From positions 124,001 to 188,000 of the forward strand of contig NZ_JACHXW010000003.1 of assembly GCF_014192395.1 (NCBI RefSeq): DNA of 64,000 nucleotides, written 5' to 3'. Position numbers and translations under genes: made by a program. Positions 1-8,003 of this stretch are shown here, one piece after another. The notes beneath the pieces are model-generated. The model worked only from the letters and a program-made list of their open reading frames with translations, was not told the DNA's origin and did no database searches. The stretch is from Paenibacillus endophyticus. GTDB lineage: Bacteria > Bacillota > Bacilli > Paenibacillales > Paenibacillaceae. Within the stretch, counting starts at the first letter, position 1, and each line of letters begins with the position of its first letter.

Positions 1-312
1 TGAAATGCCTAAGCTATGCGGAAATCCGAGTCTGATTTCGCCTTTTTCCGGATCTAGAAACTCATGTATTTCAATAACCGCACGCTCCAAATCCGCCAAT
101 ATAACCTCGGCCCGCTTCAGAAAAAGCTGTCCGACTGGCGTGAGCTGCAGATTTCTTCCTTTTTGAACGAATAATTTGACACCCAGTTCTTCTTCCAGCT
201 GATGAATTTGACGGCTTACTGCCGATTGAGCAACATGCAGCTCTTCTGCCGCCTGCGTCACATGCTCTTTTTTTGCTACCTTGACGAAATAATGAAGCTG
301 ACGAAGTTCCAT
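1..312 (-). CDS. LysR-type transcriptional regulator, N-terminal part (cut by window edge)
   Basis: The first 104 codons of a LysR-family regulator are present; the rest lies beyond the left edge. The protein begins MELRQLHYFVKVAKKEHVTQ, followed by the classic LysR winged helix-turn-helix (AAEELHVAQSAVSRQI, then LEEELGVKLF) and the hinge into the effector domain near residue 90. The start resembles GltC, the Bacillus activator of glutamate synthase, but the effector-binding domain is missing, so neither ligand nor target can be inferred. It lies 34 bp downstream of the rhomboid gene on the same strand and may be co-transcribed with it. The family assignment is firm; the GltC likeness is only a resemblance. 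Confidence 0.9.
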   Translation of the reverse strand, partial: MELRQLHYFVKVAKKEHVTQAAEELHVAQSAVSRQIHQLEEELGVKLFVQKGRNLQLTPVGQLFLKRAEVILADLERAVIEIHEFLDPEKGEIRLGFPHSLGIS

Positions 313-346
313 ACCGGTTAGTTTCTCTCCCGTACATACGTAGTTT

Positions 347-994
347 TCATGAGTATCGCTGATTTCTTCGTGTCTTTACGCGGTCAAACACATTATAAAG
401 CAGGAAGCCTGCAAGCGCACCTCCGACATGTGCCCACAAATCAATACTTGGGACAAGGAACGAGTAAATCACGCCGAAAATAAGAATGGTGTATACCGTC
501 TTGCGCGAGCTCTCGTCGAGCTGTGATTTACGGAACAGCGATATACACAGAAACGCTCCATAAACGCCGTAAATAGCACCCGAGGCACCTACACCTATAT
601 GTGCTTCAGGATCTTTCTCCAGCACATTGACTAGCGCGCTCATCGCATTGCCTCCGATGCCGCAAAGCAAATAAAAAATGAGATATTGGACATGCTTCAA
701 CCGATGCTCAAGCGGCGGCGCAAACACGAGCAAGGCAAACATGTTGAAAAGCAGATGCTCTATGCCTGAATGCATAAACATTGATGTTACGTATCGCCAA
801 GGCTCCTGCAGACCAAACGGATCGATGGAGACATCCGTCGCGAACGCTCCGAAACGATAAGCATGATAAGCTGCATTCGGATTGCCATTCAAAGCCACAA
901 CGATAAAATAGACAATATTTAACGCTATAAGCGTTGAAGTAACGGGATATAGCTTCAAATAAGAGCGAAAGCTCTCATACCGTAAGAAGATCAT
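347..994 (-). CDS. Rhomboid family intramembrane serine protease
   Basis: This 215-residue polytopic membrane protein carries the rhomboid catalytic pair: the nucleophile serine in GVGASGAIYG (about residue 140) and the histidine in WAHVGGALAGF (about residue 188). The motif HLLFNMFAL in the second helix, with its conserved His and Asn, is also present. About six membrane segments fit the basic rhomboid core without extra domains. Rhomboids cleave transmembrane substrates inside the bilayer; the substrate here cannot be told. The start has a good ribosome binding site (AAAGGG, 8 nt upstream). The gene is divergent from tpx and runs toward the LysR gene. Confidence 0.93.
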   Translation of the reverse strand: MIFLRYESFRSYLKLYPVTSTLIALNIVYFIVVALNGNPNAAYHAYRFGAFATDVSIDPFGLQEPWRYVTSMFMHSGIEHLLFNMFALLVFAPPLEHRLKHVQYLIFYLLCGIGGNAMSALVNVLEKDPEAHIGVGASGAIYGVYGAFLCISLFRKSQLDESSRKTVYTILIFGVIYSFLVPSIDLWAHVGGALAGFLLYNVFDRVKTRRNQRYS

Positions 995-1021
995 AGGATC
1001 ATCCCTTTTCTATCCAACAAT

Positions 1022-1051
1022 TGGACAAGGTCGTTTCAAAACGATTATAAT
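1022..1051 (+). promoter_or_regulatory. Probable sigma-A promoter of tpx
   Basis: TGGACA at 1022-1027 and a perfect TATAAT at 1046-1051 are 18 nt apart, 42 nt upstream of the tpx start. The sequence TTATAATGAAT around the -10 resembles the left half of a PerR box, but the right half is poor, so peroxide regulation is only a possibility. Confidence 0.5.
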
Positions 1052-1093
1052 GAATCAAGTATTGACCATAATTATAGAGGAGGAAATACTTCA

Positions 1094-1612
1094 ATGACAC
1101 AAGAACGCAATGGTGCTGCTACTTTCAAGGGCAATCCGATCACATTAGTAGGACCAGAACTTAAAGCGGGCGATAAAGCTCCTGATTTCAATCTCAACAA
1201 ATCGCTTGTCGAGAACGTATCCCTTAACGACTACTCGGGCAAAGTGAAGCTGATTAGTGTCGTGCCTTCCATTGATACTGGCGTTTGCGATGCGCAAACT
1301 CGTCGTTTCAATGAAGCTGCCGGTTCACTTGGCGATAATGTTGTCGTCTTGACCGTAAGCGTAGATCTTCCTTTCGCACAAGCACGCTGGTGCGGCGCTG
1401 CTGGAATCGATAAGGTCGTATTGCTATCCGACTACAAAGCTCATAGCTTTGGCGAAGCTTATGGCGTATACATCAAAGAGCTTGGACTTGACCATCGCTC
1501 AATCTTCGTTATCGATGCTAACGATACCATACAATATGTTGAATATTTGCCTGAAATGACGGAGCATCCGAATTACGAGCAAGCAATTGATGCAGTTAAA
1601 ACGCTTCTGTAG
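1094..1612 (+). CDS. tpx: Thiol peroxidase (2-Cys peroxiredoxin, Tpx)
   Basis: The 172-residue product matches the Tpx family over its whole length. Tpx reduces hydrogen peroxide and alkyl hydroperoxides in the cytoplasm using thioredoxin. The peroxidatic cysteine is Cys65 in SIDTGVCDAQTRRFN and the resolving cysteine is Cys100 in DLPFAQARWCG, the arrangement typical of atypical 2-Cys Tpx enzymes. The C-terminal half has the usual LGLDHRSIFVID and YVEYLPEMTEHPNYE stretches. A GAGGAGG ribosome binding site lies 10 nt before the ATG. It is a single-gene unit ending in a strong hairpin terminator shared with the convergent DUF1499 gene. Confidence 0.96.
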   Translation: MTQERNGAATFKGNPITLVGPELKAGDKAPDFNLNKSLVENVSLNDYSGKVKLISVVPSIDTGVCDAQTRRFNEAAGSLGDNVVVLTVSVDLPFAQARWCGAAGIDKVVLLSDYKAHSFGEAYGVYIKELGLDHRSIFVIDANDTIQYVEYLPEMTEHPNYEQAIDAVKTLL

Positions 1613-1644
1613 AAACCACGCAACGGCTTCATACTCATGATTGC

Positions 1645-1683
1645 AAACAAAGCGAGTGAAGGCTACCCTTCCTCGCTTTGTTT
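1645..1683. terminator. Bidirectional terminator between tpx and the DUF1499 gene
   Basis: AAACAAAGCGAG and CTCGCTTTGTTT form a perfect 12-bp outer stem, with further pairing of GAAGG and CCTTC inside. T-rich or A-rich flanks on both sides suit both converging genes. Confidence 0.85.
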
Positions 1684-1688
1684 ATTGA

Positions 1689-2081
1689 TTAACTATTCAC
1701 TTTGAACGCGGCTAGCTTCTTATCAAGTGTACGGTACAAATCCAGAATAACTCTGTAATTAGAACCAAGATCCCCTAACGAGCCACGGGATGCTGAATAA
1801 ATATCGACTGCAGATTGCAGCGGATTCACGCTAATGACGGAAACCGTAATGTCCATCGTCCTTCCGAATGCCGTGCGCTTCTCGAGCACAATTTCCCCAA
1901 CGGATTGCACCTCGTGCAGCACCTTATAGCCTTGCATCTTCTTAAGAGTCGAAATCACTTCATCCCAAGCCTTGTCCTTCGAAAGCTTGTAGAAATGAGA
2001 TTTGAGCATTGGATCCTTGGCTCTGTCCCCAGTCTGTTCATGACTGCGCAGCAGCCCGATCAAGGTCCGCTTCAACAACAA
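1689..2081 (-). CDS. DUF1499-type protein of unknown function
   Basis: This 130-residue soluble protein resembles the DUF1499 family. The central motifs IVLEKRTAFGRTMDITVSVI and DIYSASRGSLGDLGSNYRVI match the family pattern of a beta-rich core with a DIYSxSR signature. The function of the family is unknown. The start is a TTG preceded by GGAGGGGGAG. There is no signal peptide or membrane segment. It lies directly downstream of the 6S RNA gene on the same strand, but the 6S terminator separates the two. Assignment to DUF1499 is from motif memory. Confidence 0.75.
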   Translation of the reverse strand: MLLKRTLIGLLRSHEQTGDRAKDPMLKSHFYKLSKDKAWDEVISTLKKMQGYKVLHEVQSVGEIVLEKRTAFGRTMDITVSVISVNPLQSAVDIYSASRGSLGDLGSNYRVILDLYRTLDKKLAAFKVNS

Positions 2082-2145
2082 CGATCTCCCCCTCCGGCAT
2101 CTATGTACATTACTCTATATGATACCATGATTTGTCCAATGAAAA

Positions 2146-2181
2146 AAGAGCTATCACTGGATTTAACCAGCGAATGCTCTT
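2146..2181 (-). terminator. Terminator of the 6S RNA gene
   Basis: On the minus strand AAGAGC(AT)TCG-CTGG and CCAG-TGATA-GCTCTT form a hairpin followed by a run of six T (2142-2147). It closes the 6S RNA transcription unit. Confidence 0.75.
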
Positions 2182-2184
2182 AAT

Positions 2185-2372
2185 TTGAAGATGGAACCCG
2201 CCTATGCCGTCCGACTCACATGTTTCTGAACCCGCTTACGCAGGTGGGTGACCGCAGAACCGCTTTTGAGATCCCCTTTCGGGGGCATGTCAGCTACGCT
2301 TCGATATTGGTCTCCCGTGAAACAGCCATTGGTTCAAAACAGCGTAAAGCCGTAACGAGCATCGCAGGAGGT
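2185..2372 (-). ncRNA. ssrS: 6S RNA
   Basis: No protein-coding pattern is present, yet the stretch has its own promoter and terminator and folds into a long rod. The 5' end (CCTGC, ATGC) pairs with the 3' end (GCAT, GCGGG); TTTTGAACC then pairs with GGTTCAGAAA; and a 3'-side hairpin ACCTGC-GTAA-GCGGGT sits in the central bubble. The 3' end (GGACGGCATAGGCGGGTTCC) and the segment TGACATGCCCC...GGGG...TCTCAAAAGCGG can be aligned by eye with E. coli 6S RNA, where equivalent blocks occur in the same order. 6S RNA binds sigma-A RNA polymerase holoenzyme and inhibits it in stationary phase. The ends are estimated to within about 5 nt. Confidence 0.78.
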
Positions 2373-2378
2373 ATTGCT

Positions 2379-2407
2379 ATTATAGACTTATCAAACGAAA
2401 AAGTAAA
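2379..2407 (-). promoter_or_regulatory. ssrS: Promoter of the 6S RNA gene
   Basis: On the minus strand TTTACT (2402-2407) and a perfect TATAAT (2379-2384) are separated by 17 nt. Initiation 7 nt downstream would place the RNA 5' end at about 2372, just before the closing stem. Confidence 0.75.
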
Positions 2408-2420
2408 CTTCTTGCCGCTG

Positions 2421-3197
2421 TTATTTATTGGCGCCGTTCGAATCGTCTTTTACCAAGTCAATCCGATCAAGCTCAGCAGCTTTCTCCGCTTCTTCTTCCT
2501 CTGCAAGCCTTGCTTTCTCCGCTTGATCCTGCAGCTTCTGATAAATTAAATGGAAATTCCAGAATGCCAGGTAAGCGATAATGCTGCCCATAAAAAACGG
2601 AATGAGAAACGTAAATCTCGTACTGAAGTACATAACCGCACCGCTCATAATCGCGGTTGACAACGAACGGAATGGTTTGCCGATAGTGATCAGCACAGCG
2701 TTCTTCAGCAATTGAAACGTTTTCATGTGATAATGGACAAGCATCGAGAAAAAGTTAAACAGGGATACGACTAAAAGGACTAAAAACGCGATAAAGATGT
2801 ATGACAGCAAATTTAATTGTTCACGATAAACGATAAAGTCAACAATCATTATTGCAAGCAATATCGTGTAAATGATACCGCCAAGCATACTTTGTTTATA
2901 GTTCTCTTTGTACCCGCGGAAAAACGTTTTGAAGAGCCCTACGTCAGTTTCACCCATAACCCACTTGCGCGCAACGGCAAACATAGCTGCCGTAGCCGGA
3001 AACAATGTAAAGGGAGCAACAACCGCCATGGCTATAAGAGCAGAATACACTTGATTGACATCCTGCGACAAAACCAATCCCCATGCAAAGAACACGAATG
3101 GTATGGAGCAGGCAAGCCACAACACATTAATAACCGATAACCTCATAATCCATTCGGATATTCGGTAAAATCCACCCATTAGCCCTCTTGGTTCCAT
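2421..3197 (-). CDS. DUF624 (YesL-like) membrane protein
   Basis: This 258-residue protein has four to five hydrophobic segments, starting MEPRGLMGGFYRISEWIMRL, and matches the YesL/DUF624 family, whose members often lie beside sugar-uptake genes in Bacillota; their function is unknown. The family signature is visible in WIMRLSVINVLWLACSIP and PATAAMFAVARKWVMGE. The C-terminus is a charged tail rich in Glu, Ala and Lys. The start at 3197 was chosen because TGGAGG lies 8 nt upstream. The longer in-frame extension (to 3317) is translated from a dispersed repeat that recurs elsewhere in the window and is not real protein. No sugar transporter is adjacent. Confidence 0.85.
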   Translation of the reverse strand: MEPRGLMGGFYRISEWIMRLSVINVLWLACSIPFVFFAWGLVLSQDVNQVYSALIAMAVVAPFTLFPATAAMFAVARKWVMGETDVGLFKTFFRGYKENYKQSMLGGIIYTILLAIMIVDFIVYREQLNLLSYIFIAFLVLLVVSLFNFFSMLVHYHMKTFQLLKNAVLITIGKPFRSLSTAIMSGAVMYFSTRFTFLIPFFMGSIIAYLAFWNFHLIYQKLQDQAEKARLAEEEEAEKAAELDRIDLVKDDSNGANK

Positions 3198-3249
3198 CGG
3201 ATCTGCCTCCAGAAAAGTAAAATTACTCCTACAGACTACCATACACTGG

Positions 3250-3346
3250 CAAGCGTAAACGGCTGTCGCCGTCCTCTGTGGCAAAAGCAGTCGTTTCGCG
3301 GAGATATATAAGCACATTTATGTGAAAACATATAAGTTCTTATATA
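3250..3346. repeat. Dispersed two-hairpin intergenic repeat, copy R1
   Basis: About 97 bp with a conserved block (GCGTAAACGGCTGTCGCCG ... GCAAAAGCAGTCGTTTCGCG) and a following A/T-rich inverted repeat (ATATATAAGCACA ... TAAGTTCTTATATA). It is near-identical to copies at 54780 and 55680 and related to those at 14215 and 43569. It lies just upstream of the DUF624 gene. Confidence 0.85.
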
Positions 3347-3460
3347 TGAACAAAACCGCTCGCTTCCAAGCACCCTAGGCTAACGTCAAACGGCAGAAAC
3401 CTAACCGCACAGGATCATTGCTTAAATATCCTGATGTGAAGCCGATACGGAGGTCGCCTG

Positions 3461-3571
3461 ATGAGCAGCGAAGGCCACGGCTTGTCCAAAAATAATAAAA
3501 AACCGAAGTCGAACGGATGCCCGTTAGGGATCACGGACAACCTCGGTTTTTTCAAAAATAAAGGTGACTGA
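3461..3571 (+). CDS. Possible 36-residue small protein overlapping a terminator
   Basis: An ATG at 3461 preceded by GGAGGTC (about 6 nt away) opens a 36-codon frame beginning MSSEGHGLSKNNKKPKSNG and ending in GFFKNKGD. It is basic, Gly/Lys/Asn-rich and has no membrane segment. Its 3' half is the same DNA as the hairpin that terminates the RNA helicase gene on the other strand, so conservation of the hairpin could create the frame by chance. The good ribosome binding site is the only positive evidence, and no homologue is recognised. Confidence 0.3.
   Translation: MSSEGHGLSKNNKKPKSNGCPLGITDNLGFFKNKGD
3497..3552 (-). terminator. Terminator of the DEAD-box helicase gene
   Basis: AAAAAACCGAAG and CCTCGGTTTTTT form the outer stem, with CGGATGCCCGTTAGGGATCACGG between them. 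On the minus strand the stem is followed by a T-rich stretch, 27 bp after the helicase stop codon. Confidence 0.75.
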
Positions 3572-3578
3572 CGCTAAG

Positions 3579-5195
3579 TTAGTTGTTCACGTAACCGTCA
3601 GAAGAACTTTTCGGGCGACGGTTCTCTGGGCGACCTTCACTTGGCCGTTTACCAGCATATCCGCCGCTGCTTCCGCCGCGCGATTCATAACCGCCACGCG
3701 AGCTTCCGCCCGTGCTGCTTCCGCTGCTGCGTCTGTCATCGCGACCACGGTATCCACCGCCGCCGCTTCCGCCAGTGCTGCTGCTACTGCTGCTGCGATT
3801 GCCGCCGTATGACGACGAACCGCTGCGGTTGAATGGACGTCCATTGGAACGAATGTCCGGCTTGCGTTTTTTGGCGCGAAGCGGATCTTCCGGCGTCAAT
3901 TCAATTTCCACGTTTTTCTTCTCGCCTGTCAGCAATTTGATTGCTGCCGAAAGCAAGTGAACGGAATCATATTGCTCAAGCAATTGAATCGAAATCGCTT
4001 TGTATTCGGAGAACTCTTCATTCTGAACGACTTCAAGAAGACGTTCAGCAGTTACGCGTTGTTTGCCTTCAATCGCTTCTGCGATGCTTGGAAGCGGCTT
4101 GCGGTTCATCTTCTGGCGCGTAACTTTCTCGATGAAGTGTAGGTGATCCGTTTCACGAGGTGTAACGAATGACCATGCAGTACCCTCTTTGCCTGCGCGT
4201 CCTGTACGGCCGATACGGTGAACGTAGCTCTCCGGATCTTGCGGAAGGTCAAAGTTGATAACATGGGTTACGCCGGATACATCAAGACCGCGCGCAGCAA
4301 CGTCAGTTGCCACTAGTACGTCGATGCTGCCGTCACGGAATTTACGCATTACGCTATCGCGTTGGTTCTGCGACAGGTCGCCATGCAAACCGTCAGCTGT
4401 GTAGCCGCGTTTTTGAAGTGCTTCGCTAAGCTCGTCAACCCGGCGTTTTGTACGGCCGAAGATGATCGCAAGCTCAGGAGATTCCATATCAAGCAAACGG
4501 CTAAGCGCTTCGAACTTTTGACGTTCATGCACTTCGATATACGATTGCTCGATTAGTGGAGCAGTGATTTGTTTCGGGATAACCGAAACATGCTCCGGGT
4601 TTTTCAGAAACTGCTGTGCAAGCCTCTGAATGTTAGCCGGCATTGTTGCTGAGAACAGCATCGTGTGACGCTCGTCTGGCACTTGTTTCAGGATCGATTG
4701 GATATCTTCCATGAATCCCATGTCAAGCATTTCATCCGCTTCATCCAAAATAACCGTTTGAACGTCTTCAAGACGAATCGTCTTACGGTTAATATGGTCA
4801 AGCAAACGACCAGGCGTACCGATAATGATTTGTGGCTTTTTCTTCAATGCACGGATTTGACGACCAATTTCTTGACCGCCGTAAATCGGCAACGAGCGAA
4901 GGCCTTTGTATCGAGTCAACTTCCCGATCTCGTCTGCCACTTGAATAGCGAGTTCACGGGTTGGCGTCATTATTAATGCGACAATGCGTTCCTCGCTTGT
5001 CGGAATTTTGTTAATGAGCGGAATTCCGAATGCCGCTGTCTTTCCTGTACCCGTTTGTGCTTGGCCAATTAGATCTTGCCCTGCCATAGCAATAGGGATC
5101 GCTTTGTCTTGAATCGGGGTAGATTCCTCGAATCCAAGTTCGGTAATTGCTTGCAACACTTTCGGTTCCAAGCCAAATTCAGCAAATGTTTTCAA
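3579..5195 (-). CDS. cshA: DEAD-box ATP-dependent RNA helicase (CshA-like)
   Basis: The 538-residue protein has all the DEAD-box motifs in order: Q motif (GFEESTPIQ), motif [12 protein letters not shown], Ia [30 protein letters not shown], then in the second RecA domain [12 protein letters not shown] and [10 protein letters not shown]. It unwinds RNA duplexes in ribosome assembly and mRNA turnover. The C-terminus (from about residue 440) is a low-complexity Gly/Ser/Arg tail with RGG-like repeats, expected to bind RNA non-specifically; its repetitive codons produce many spurious frames here. Length and tail fit CshA, the degradosome-associated helicase of Bacilli. The start is TTG with AGGAG upstream. 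It is transcribed alone, divergent from the YitT gene. Confidence 0.93.
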   Translation of the reverse strand: MKTFAEFGLEPKVLQAITELGFEESTPIQDKAIPIAMAGQDLIGQAQTGTGKTAAFGIPLINKIPTSEERIVALIMTPTRELAIQVADEIGKLTRYKGLRSLPIYGGQEIGRQIRALKKKPQIIIGTPGRLLDHINRKTIRLEDVQTVILDEADEMLDMGFMEDIQSILKQVPDERHTMLFSATMPANIQRLAQQFLKNPEHVSVIPKQITAPLIEQSYIEVHERQKFEALSRLLDMESPELAIIFGRTKRRVDELSEALQKRGYTADGLHGDLSQNQRDSVMRKFRDGSIDVLVATDVAARGLDVSGVTHVINFDLPQDPESYVHRIGRTGRAGKEGTAWSFVTPRETDHLHFIEKVTRQKMNRKPLPSIAEAIEGKQRVTAERLLEVVQNEEFSEYKAISIQLLEQYDSVHLLSAAIKLLTGEKKNVEIELTPEDPLRAKKRKPDIRSNGRPFNRSGSSSYGGNRSSSSSSTGGSGGGGYRGRDDRRSSGSSTGGSSRGGYESRGGSSGGYAGKRPSEGRPENRRPKSSSDGYVNN

Positions 5196-5349
5196 ACTTT
5201 TCTCAAACTCCTTTTATCTGCAGCCTACTTAAGAATATCCAAATCATTATAGCACACATTCAGTCATGAATACCAGTAAAGCAAAGAAAGGCATACTAAT
5301 GATGGCAATATGTTCAAAACAATATGTCGGTTGCATTGGAGCGATTGTA

Positions 5350-6189
5350 GTGAATCCGCATTCCCTTCGTTACCTCATCACGGTACCGGTCATGACTCTC
5401 GGCGCCTTCTTTATCGCGCTAGGCTTCAATCTTTTCCTCATTCCTCACCAGCTGCTGAGCGGCGGCATTTCCGGTATATCCATGATGATCGGTTATTTAA
5501 CCGGCGGGAACATCGGCTGGCTTTATTTTATCCTAAATATGCCTGTACTCCTGTGGGGCTGGTTCGCCGTTGGCCGACGCTTTATTATGTGGAGCGTCTT
5601 CACGGTTGGAGCTTCTACCCTTTTCCTGCAACTCGTTCCCGTTGTGAAAATCGTCGATGATATCGTGCTCGGGGCTGTATTTGGCGGCATCATCATCGGC
5701 TTCGGCAGCGGACTTGCCCTGCGGTATGGGGGATCCTCGGGAGGCTTCGACATCATCGCTTCGATTGTGACCCGCAAACGCGACTTGCCAGTCGGCATGA
5801 TTATTTTTATTCTAAACGGGGCGGTTATTGCGATATTGGTTATCTTTACAAAGAATTGGGATTTAGCGTTATATTCGCTCGTTTCGATTTTTTCTGCCGG
5901 TAAGGTAGTAGATCTGATCCATGTTAGGCATATTAAATTAACAGCCTTTATCGTAACAACAAAGACCGAAGAGCTGCTTGCGAAGCTGCTCTCGCACCCT
6001 CGCGGCATTACGGTAATAAAGACGCGCGGGGCATACTCCTCGGTTGATCGCGATATGCTGATGACTGTTAGAACGAAGTATGAATTAGCTGAGCTTAGCA
6101 AAACCATTACGACGATCGACCCGCGTGCTTTCATTAACATCGTGGAGACAGTCGGAGTCATTGGCGACTTTTCCAAGCCAAAAGACTGA
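5350..6189 (+). CDS. YitT family (DUF161/DUF2179) membrane protein
   Basis: A 279-residue protein with five predicted membrane helices in the first two thirds and a soluble C-terminal DUF2179 domain (LTAFIVTTKTEELLAKLLSH ... GRGV-like HPRGITVIKTRGAYS). Family signatures LFLIPHQLLSGGISG and LALRYGGSSGGFDIIA are clear. The family is widespread in Bacillota; its transported substrate is not established. The start is placed at GTG 5350, with GGAG 8 nt upstream, because family members begin at this point; in-frame ATGs at 5266 and 5299 (the latter with AAAGG upstream) would add 28 or 17 residues. It is divergent from the helicase gene. Confidence 0.9.
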   Translation: MNPHSLRYLITVPVMTLGAFFIALGFNLFLIPHQLLSGGISGISMMIGYLTGGNIGWLYFILNMPVLLWGWFAVGRRFIMWSVFTVGASTLFLQLVPVVKIVDDIVLGAVFGGIIIGFGSGLALRYGGSSGGFDIIASIVTRKRDLPVGMIIFILNGAVIAILVIFTKNWDLALYSLVSIFSAGKVVDLIHVRHIKLTAFIVTTKTEELLAKLLSHPRGITVIKTRGAYSSVDRDMLMTVRTKYELAELSKTITTIDPRAFINIVETVGVIGDFSKPKD

Positions 6190-6328
6190 ATCATATACGC
6201 AAGTATGGATTTTCCGCTGTATCCCTATGTTTTTGAAAATGATCCTGATATAATGTTTGTATCCCGTAGCTTTGGTTTCTTGCCATATGATTTCCCCTAA
6301 ACATTCGATATGAAAGGGTGAGGCTCAG

Positions 6329-6523
6329 GTGGATATGGAAACGGTCAAATTGTCTCAAATTGTAGAGAAGCTTGCCCCAGAGCTTAGTCCTTTTCTTACG
6401 AAACGCGAATTGGACATCAGCATTGTGCTGCGTGACGGACTCTCCTTGCTTGAGCCCGCAGACGCAATGGAAATTGTGCAGCACAGTATTTGCAATCAGC
6501 AGAGAGAAGCTTTGTTACAATGA
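6329..6523 (+). CDS. Small protein of unknown function (64 aa)
   Basis: A GTG-start frame of 64 codons preceded by AAAGGGTGAGG. The product (MDMETVKLSQIVEKLAPELS...) looks like a compact helical, slightly acidic cytoplasmic protein with one cysteine and no recognised motif. A strong terminator follows 28 bp after the stop, so this is a single-gene transcript. The ribosome binding site, codon use and own terminator make it a likely real gene; I recognise no family. Confidence 0.6.
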   Translation: MDMETVKLSQIVEKLAPELSPFLTKRELDISIVLRDGLSLLEPADAMEIVQHSICNQQREALLQ

Positions 6524-6551
6524 CAATGCGGGACACACGGATTATGTATGC

Positions 6552-6583
6552 GCCAGTCGAGACAACCTCGACTGGCTTTTTGT
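6552..6583 (+). terminator. Terminator after the 64-aa gene
   Basis: GCCAGTCGAG and CTCGACTGGC form a perfect 10-bp stem with a 5-nt loop, followed by TTTTTG. Confidence 0.9.
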
Positions 6584-6730
6584 TTATTTTCAGGGTGAAA
6601 AAAAGCAGTAAAATCAGAGCTTAAGACCAATGAAACCGCATAATATTTCATAAGACTTCAAAAAGTTAATGACCGGGGCCCATTATCTGCTTTATAATTT
6701 ATACAGAATAGCTAACGGGGAGAGAGCAAA

Positions 6731-7927
6731 ATGGACATCATCATTTCAACTTTGCTGCTGCTGTACAGCTTGCTCACTGGAAGCGGAGAGCATAGCGCCG
6801 CAGCCAAGCAGCTCGCGATTGCATACTTAAATTCCGCGGCTGGTCACACGATCATACAACCCAATCAAACAGGTACGGGAAATAATCCTGGTGGATCCAC
6901 AAATGAGAACGCGGTCAAAAAAGATCCTCAGCCGGAAACACCGCCTATCAAGGGGATTTATGTGACAGCTCATAGCGCAGGCGGAGCACGTATGGAGACG
7001 CTGCTTAAACTGCTTGACGATACGGAGCTAAACAGCATGGTTATTGATATTAAAGATGACAACGGGTACATTACATATCCTACTGCGACGCCGGAGCTTC
7101 AGGAGGTTGGCGCATCTAAGAAATACATTCGAGATATTAATGAATTAATGCAGACGCTGAAGAAGCATGACATTTATCCGATCGCGAGAATCGTCGTCTT
7201 TAAAGATACGGTGTTAGCCCGCAAACAGCCTGAGCTCTCCTTCCTTCACCAGGACGGAACGATATGGAAAAACGGCCGCGGAGAAAGCTTCGTTAATCCG
7301 AACCGCAAGGAAGTATGGGAATACAACATCGCGGTGGCCAAAGAAGCAGCCAAACTCGGATTCAAAGAAATTCAATTCGACTACGTGCGGTTCCCCGAAG
7401 GCTTCGAGAACAAAGCTTCGTCGCTGACCTATACCCAATCCGAGCTAAGCCGCGTTGACGCGGTAGCCGGATTTGTTAAATATGCGCGCGAGCAGCTCGA
7501 GTCCCTTGGCGTTCGTGTTTCGGTCGATATTTTCGGCTATGCTGCATCGGTACCTGCCGCTGAAGGAATCGGTCAAGACTTTGTGAAAATATCCAACGAC
7601 GTTCATGTCATTTCACCTATGGTCTATCCAAGCCATTACAGTACCGGCTGGTTTAAGCAAAAGGATCCCGATCGCAGTCCTTATGAGACGATTAAAGGAG
7701 CAATGACGGATACACATAAAAAACTAGACCCGACAAAAGATTTGAAACCGATTATCCGCCCTTGGATTCAGGACTTCACAGCAAGCTGGCTAGGCAACGG
7801 CCATTACATGAAATATGGCAAAGCCGAGGTCGAAGCCCAGATTAAAGCGCTCAAGGATACTAACGTTAACGAATATCTGCTATGGAATGCAGGAAACAAA
7901 TACACGCCTCAAGTCGATTATAAGTAA
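6731..7927 (+). CDS. Secreted putative glycoside hydrolase (DUF4015 / GHL13-type)
   Basis: This 398-residue protein has a hydrophobic N-terminus (IISTLLLLYSLLTGSG, signal peptide or anchor), an Asn/Thr/Pro-rich linker to about residue 75, and then a TIM-barrel domain of the DUF4015 family. Barrel landmarks are KGIYVTAHSAGG, SMVIDIKDDNGYITYPT, the acidic FKEIQFDYVRFPEG, VSVDIFGYAA, VISPMVYPSHY and IIRPWIQDF. Conserved Asp and Glu residues at strand ends suggest retaining glycosidase chemistry on an extracellular polysaccharide, but no substrate is known. It has GGGGAGAG before the ATG and ends in a terminator shared with pfkA. Confidence 0.85.
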   Translation: MDIIISTLLLLYSLLTGSGEHSAAAKQLAIAYLNSAAGHTIIQPNQTGTGNNPGGSTNENAVKKDPQPETPPIKGIYVTAHSAGGARMETLLKLLDDTELNSMVIDIKDDNGYITYPTATPELQEVGASKKYIRDINELMQTLKKHDIYPIARIVVFKDTVLARKQPELSFLHQDGTIWKNGRGESFVNPNRKEVWEYNIAVAKEAAKLGFKEIQFDYVRFPEGFENKASSLTYTQSELSRVDAVAGFVKYAREQLESLGVRVSVDIFGYAASVPAAEGIGQDFVKISNDVHVISPMVYPSHYSTGWFKQKDPDRSPYETIKGAMTDTHKKLDPTKDLKPIIRPWIQDFTASWLGNGHYMKYGKAEVEAQIKALKDTNVNEYLLWNAGNKYTPQVDYK

Positions 7928-7948
7928 TCAGCTTCCACGCAGAAACGA

Positions 7949-7989
7949 AAAAGTCCACCGATGCCTTACCGGCACGGTGGACTTTTTTT
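7949..7989. terminator. Bidirectional terminator between the glycosidase gene and pfkA
   Basis: AAAAAGTCCACCG and CGGTGGACTTTTTTT form a 13-bp stem flanked by A and T tracts, suitable for both converging genes. Confidence 0.9.
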
Positions 7990-8003
7990 GCAACTAAAGA
8001 AAA

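Noticed and set aside
3198..3317. 40-residue N-terminal extension of the DUF624 protein (MCLYISAKRLLLP...).
   Set aside because: It is translated repeat DNA (copy R1); the same peptide appears at copy R2 near 54.8 kb, and a good ribosome binding site supports the start at 3197.
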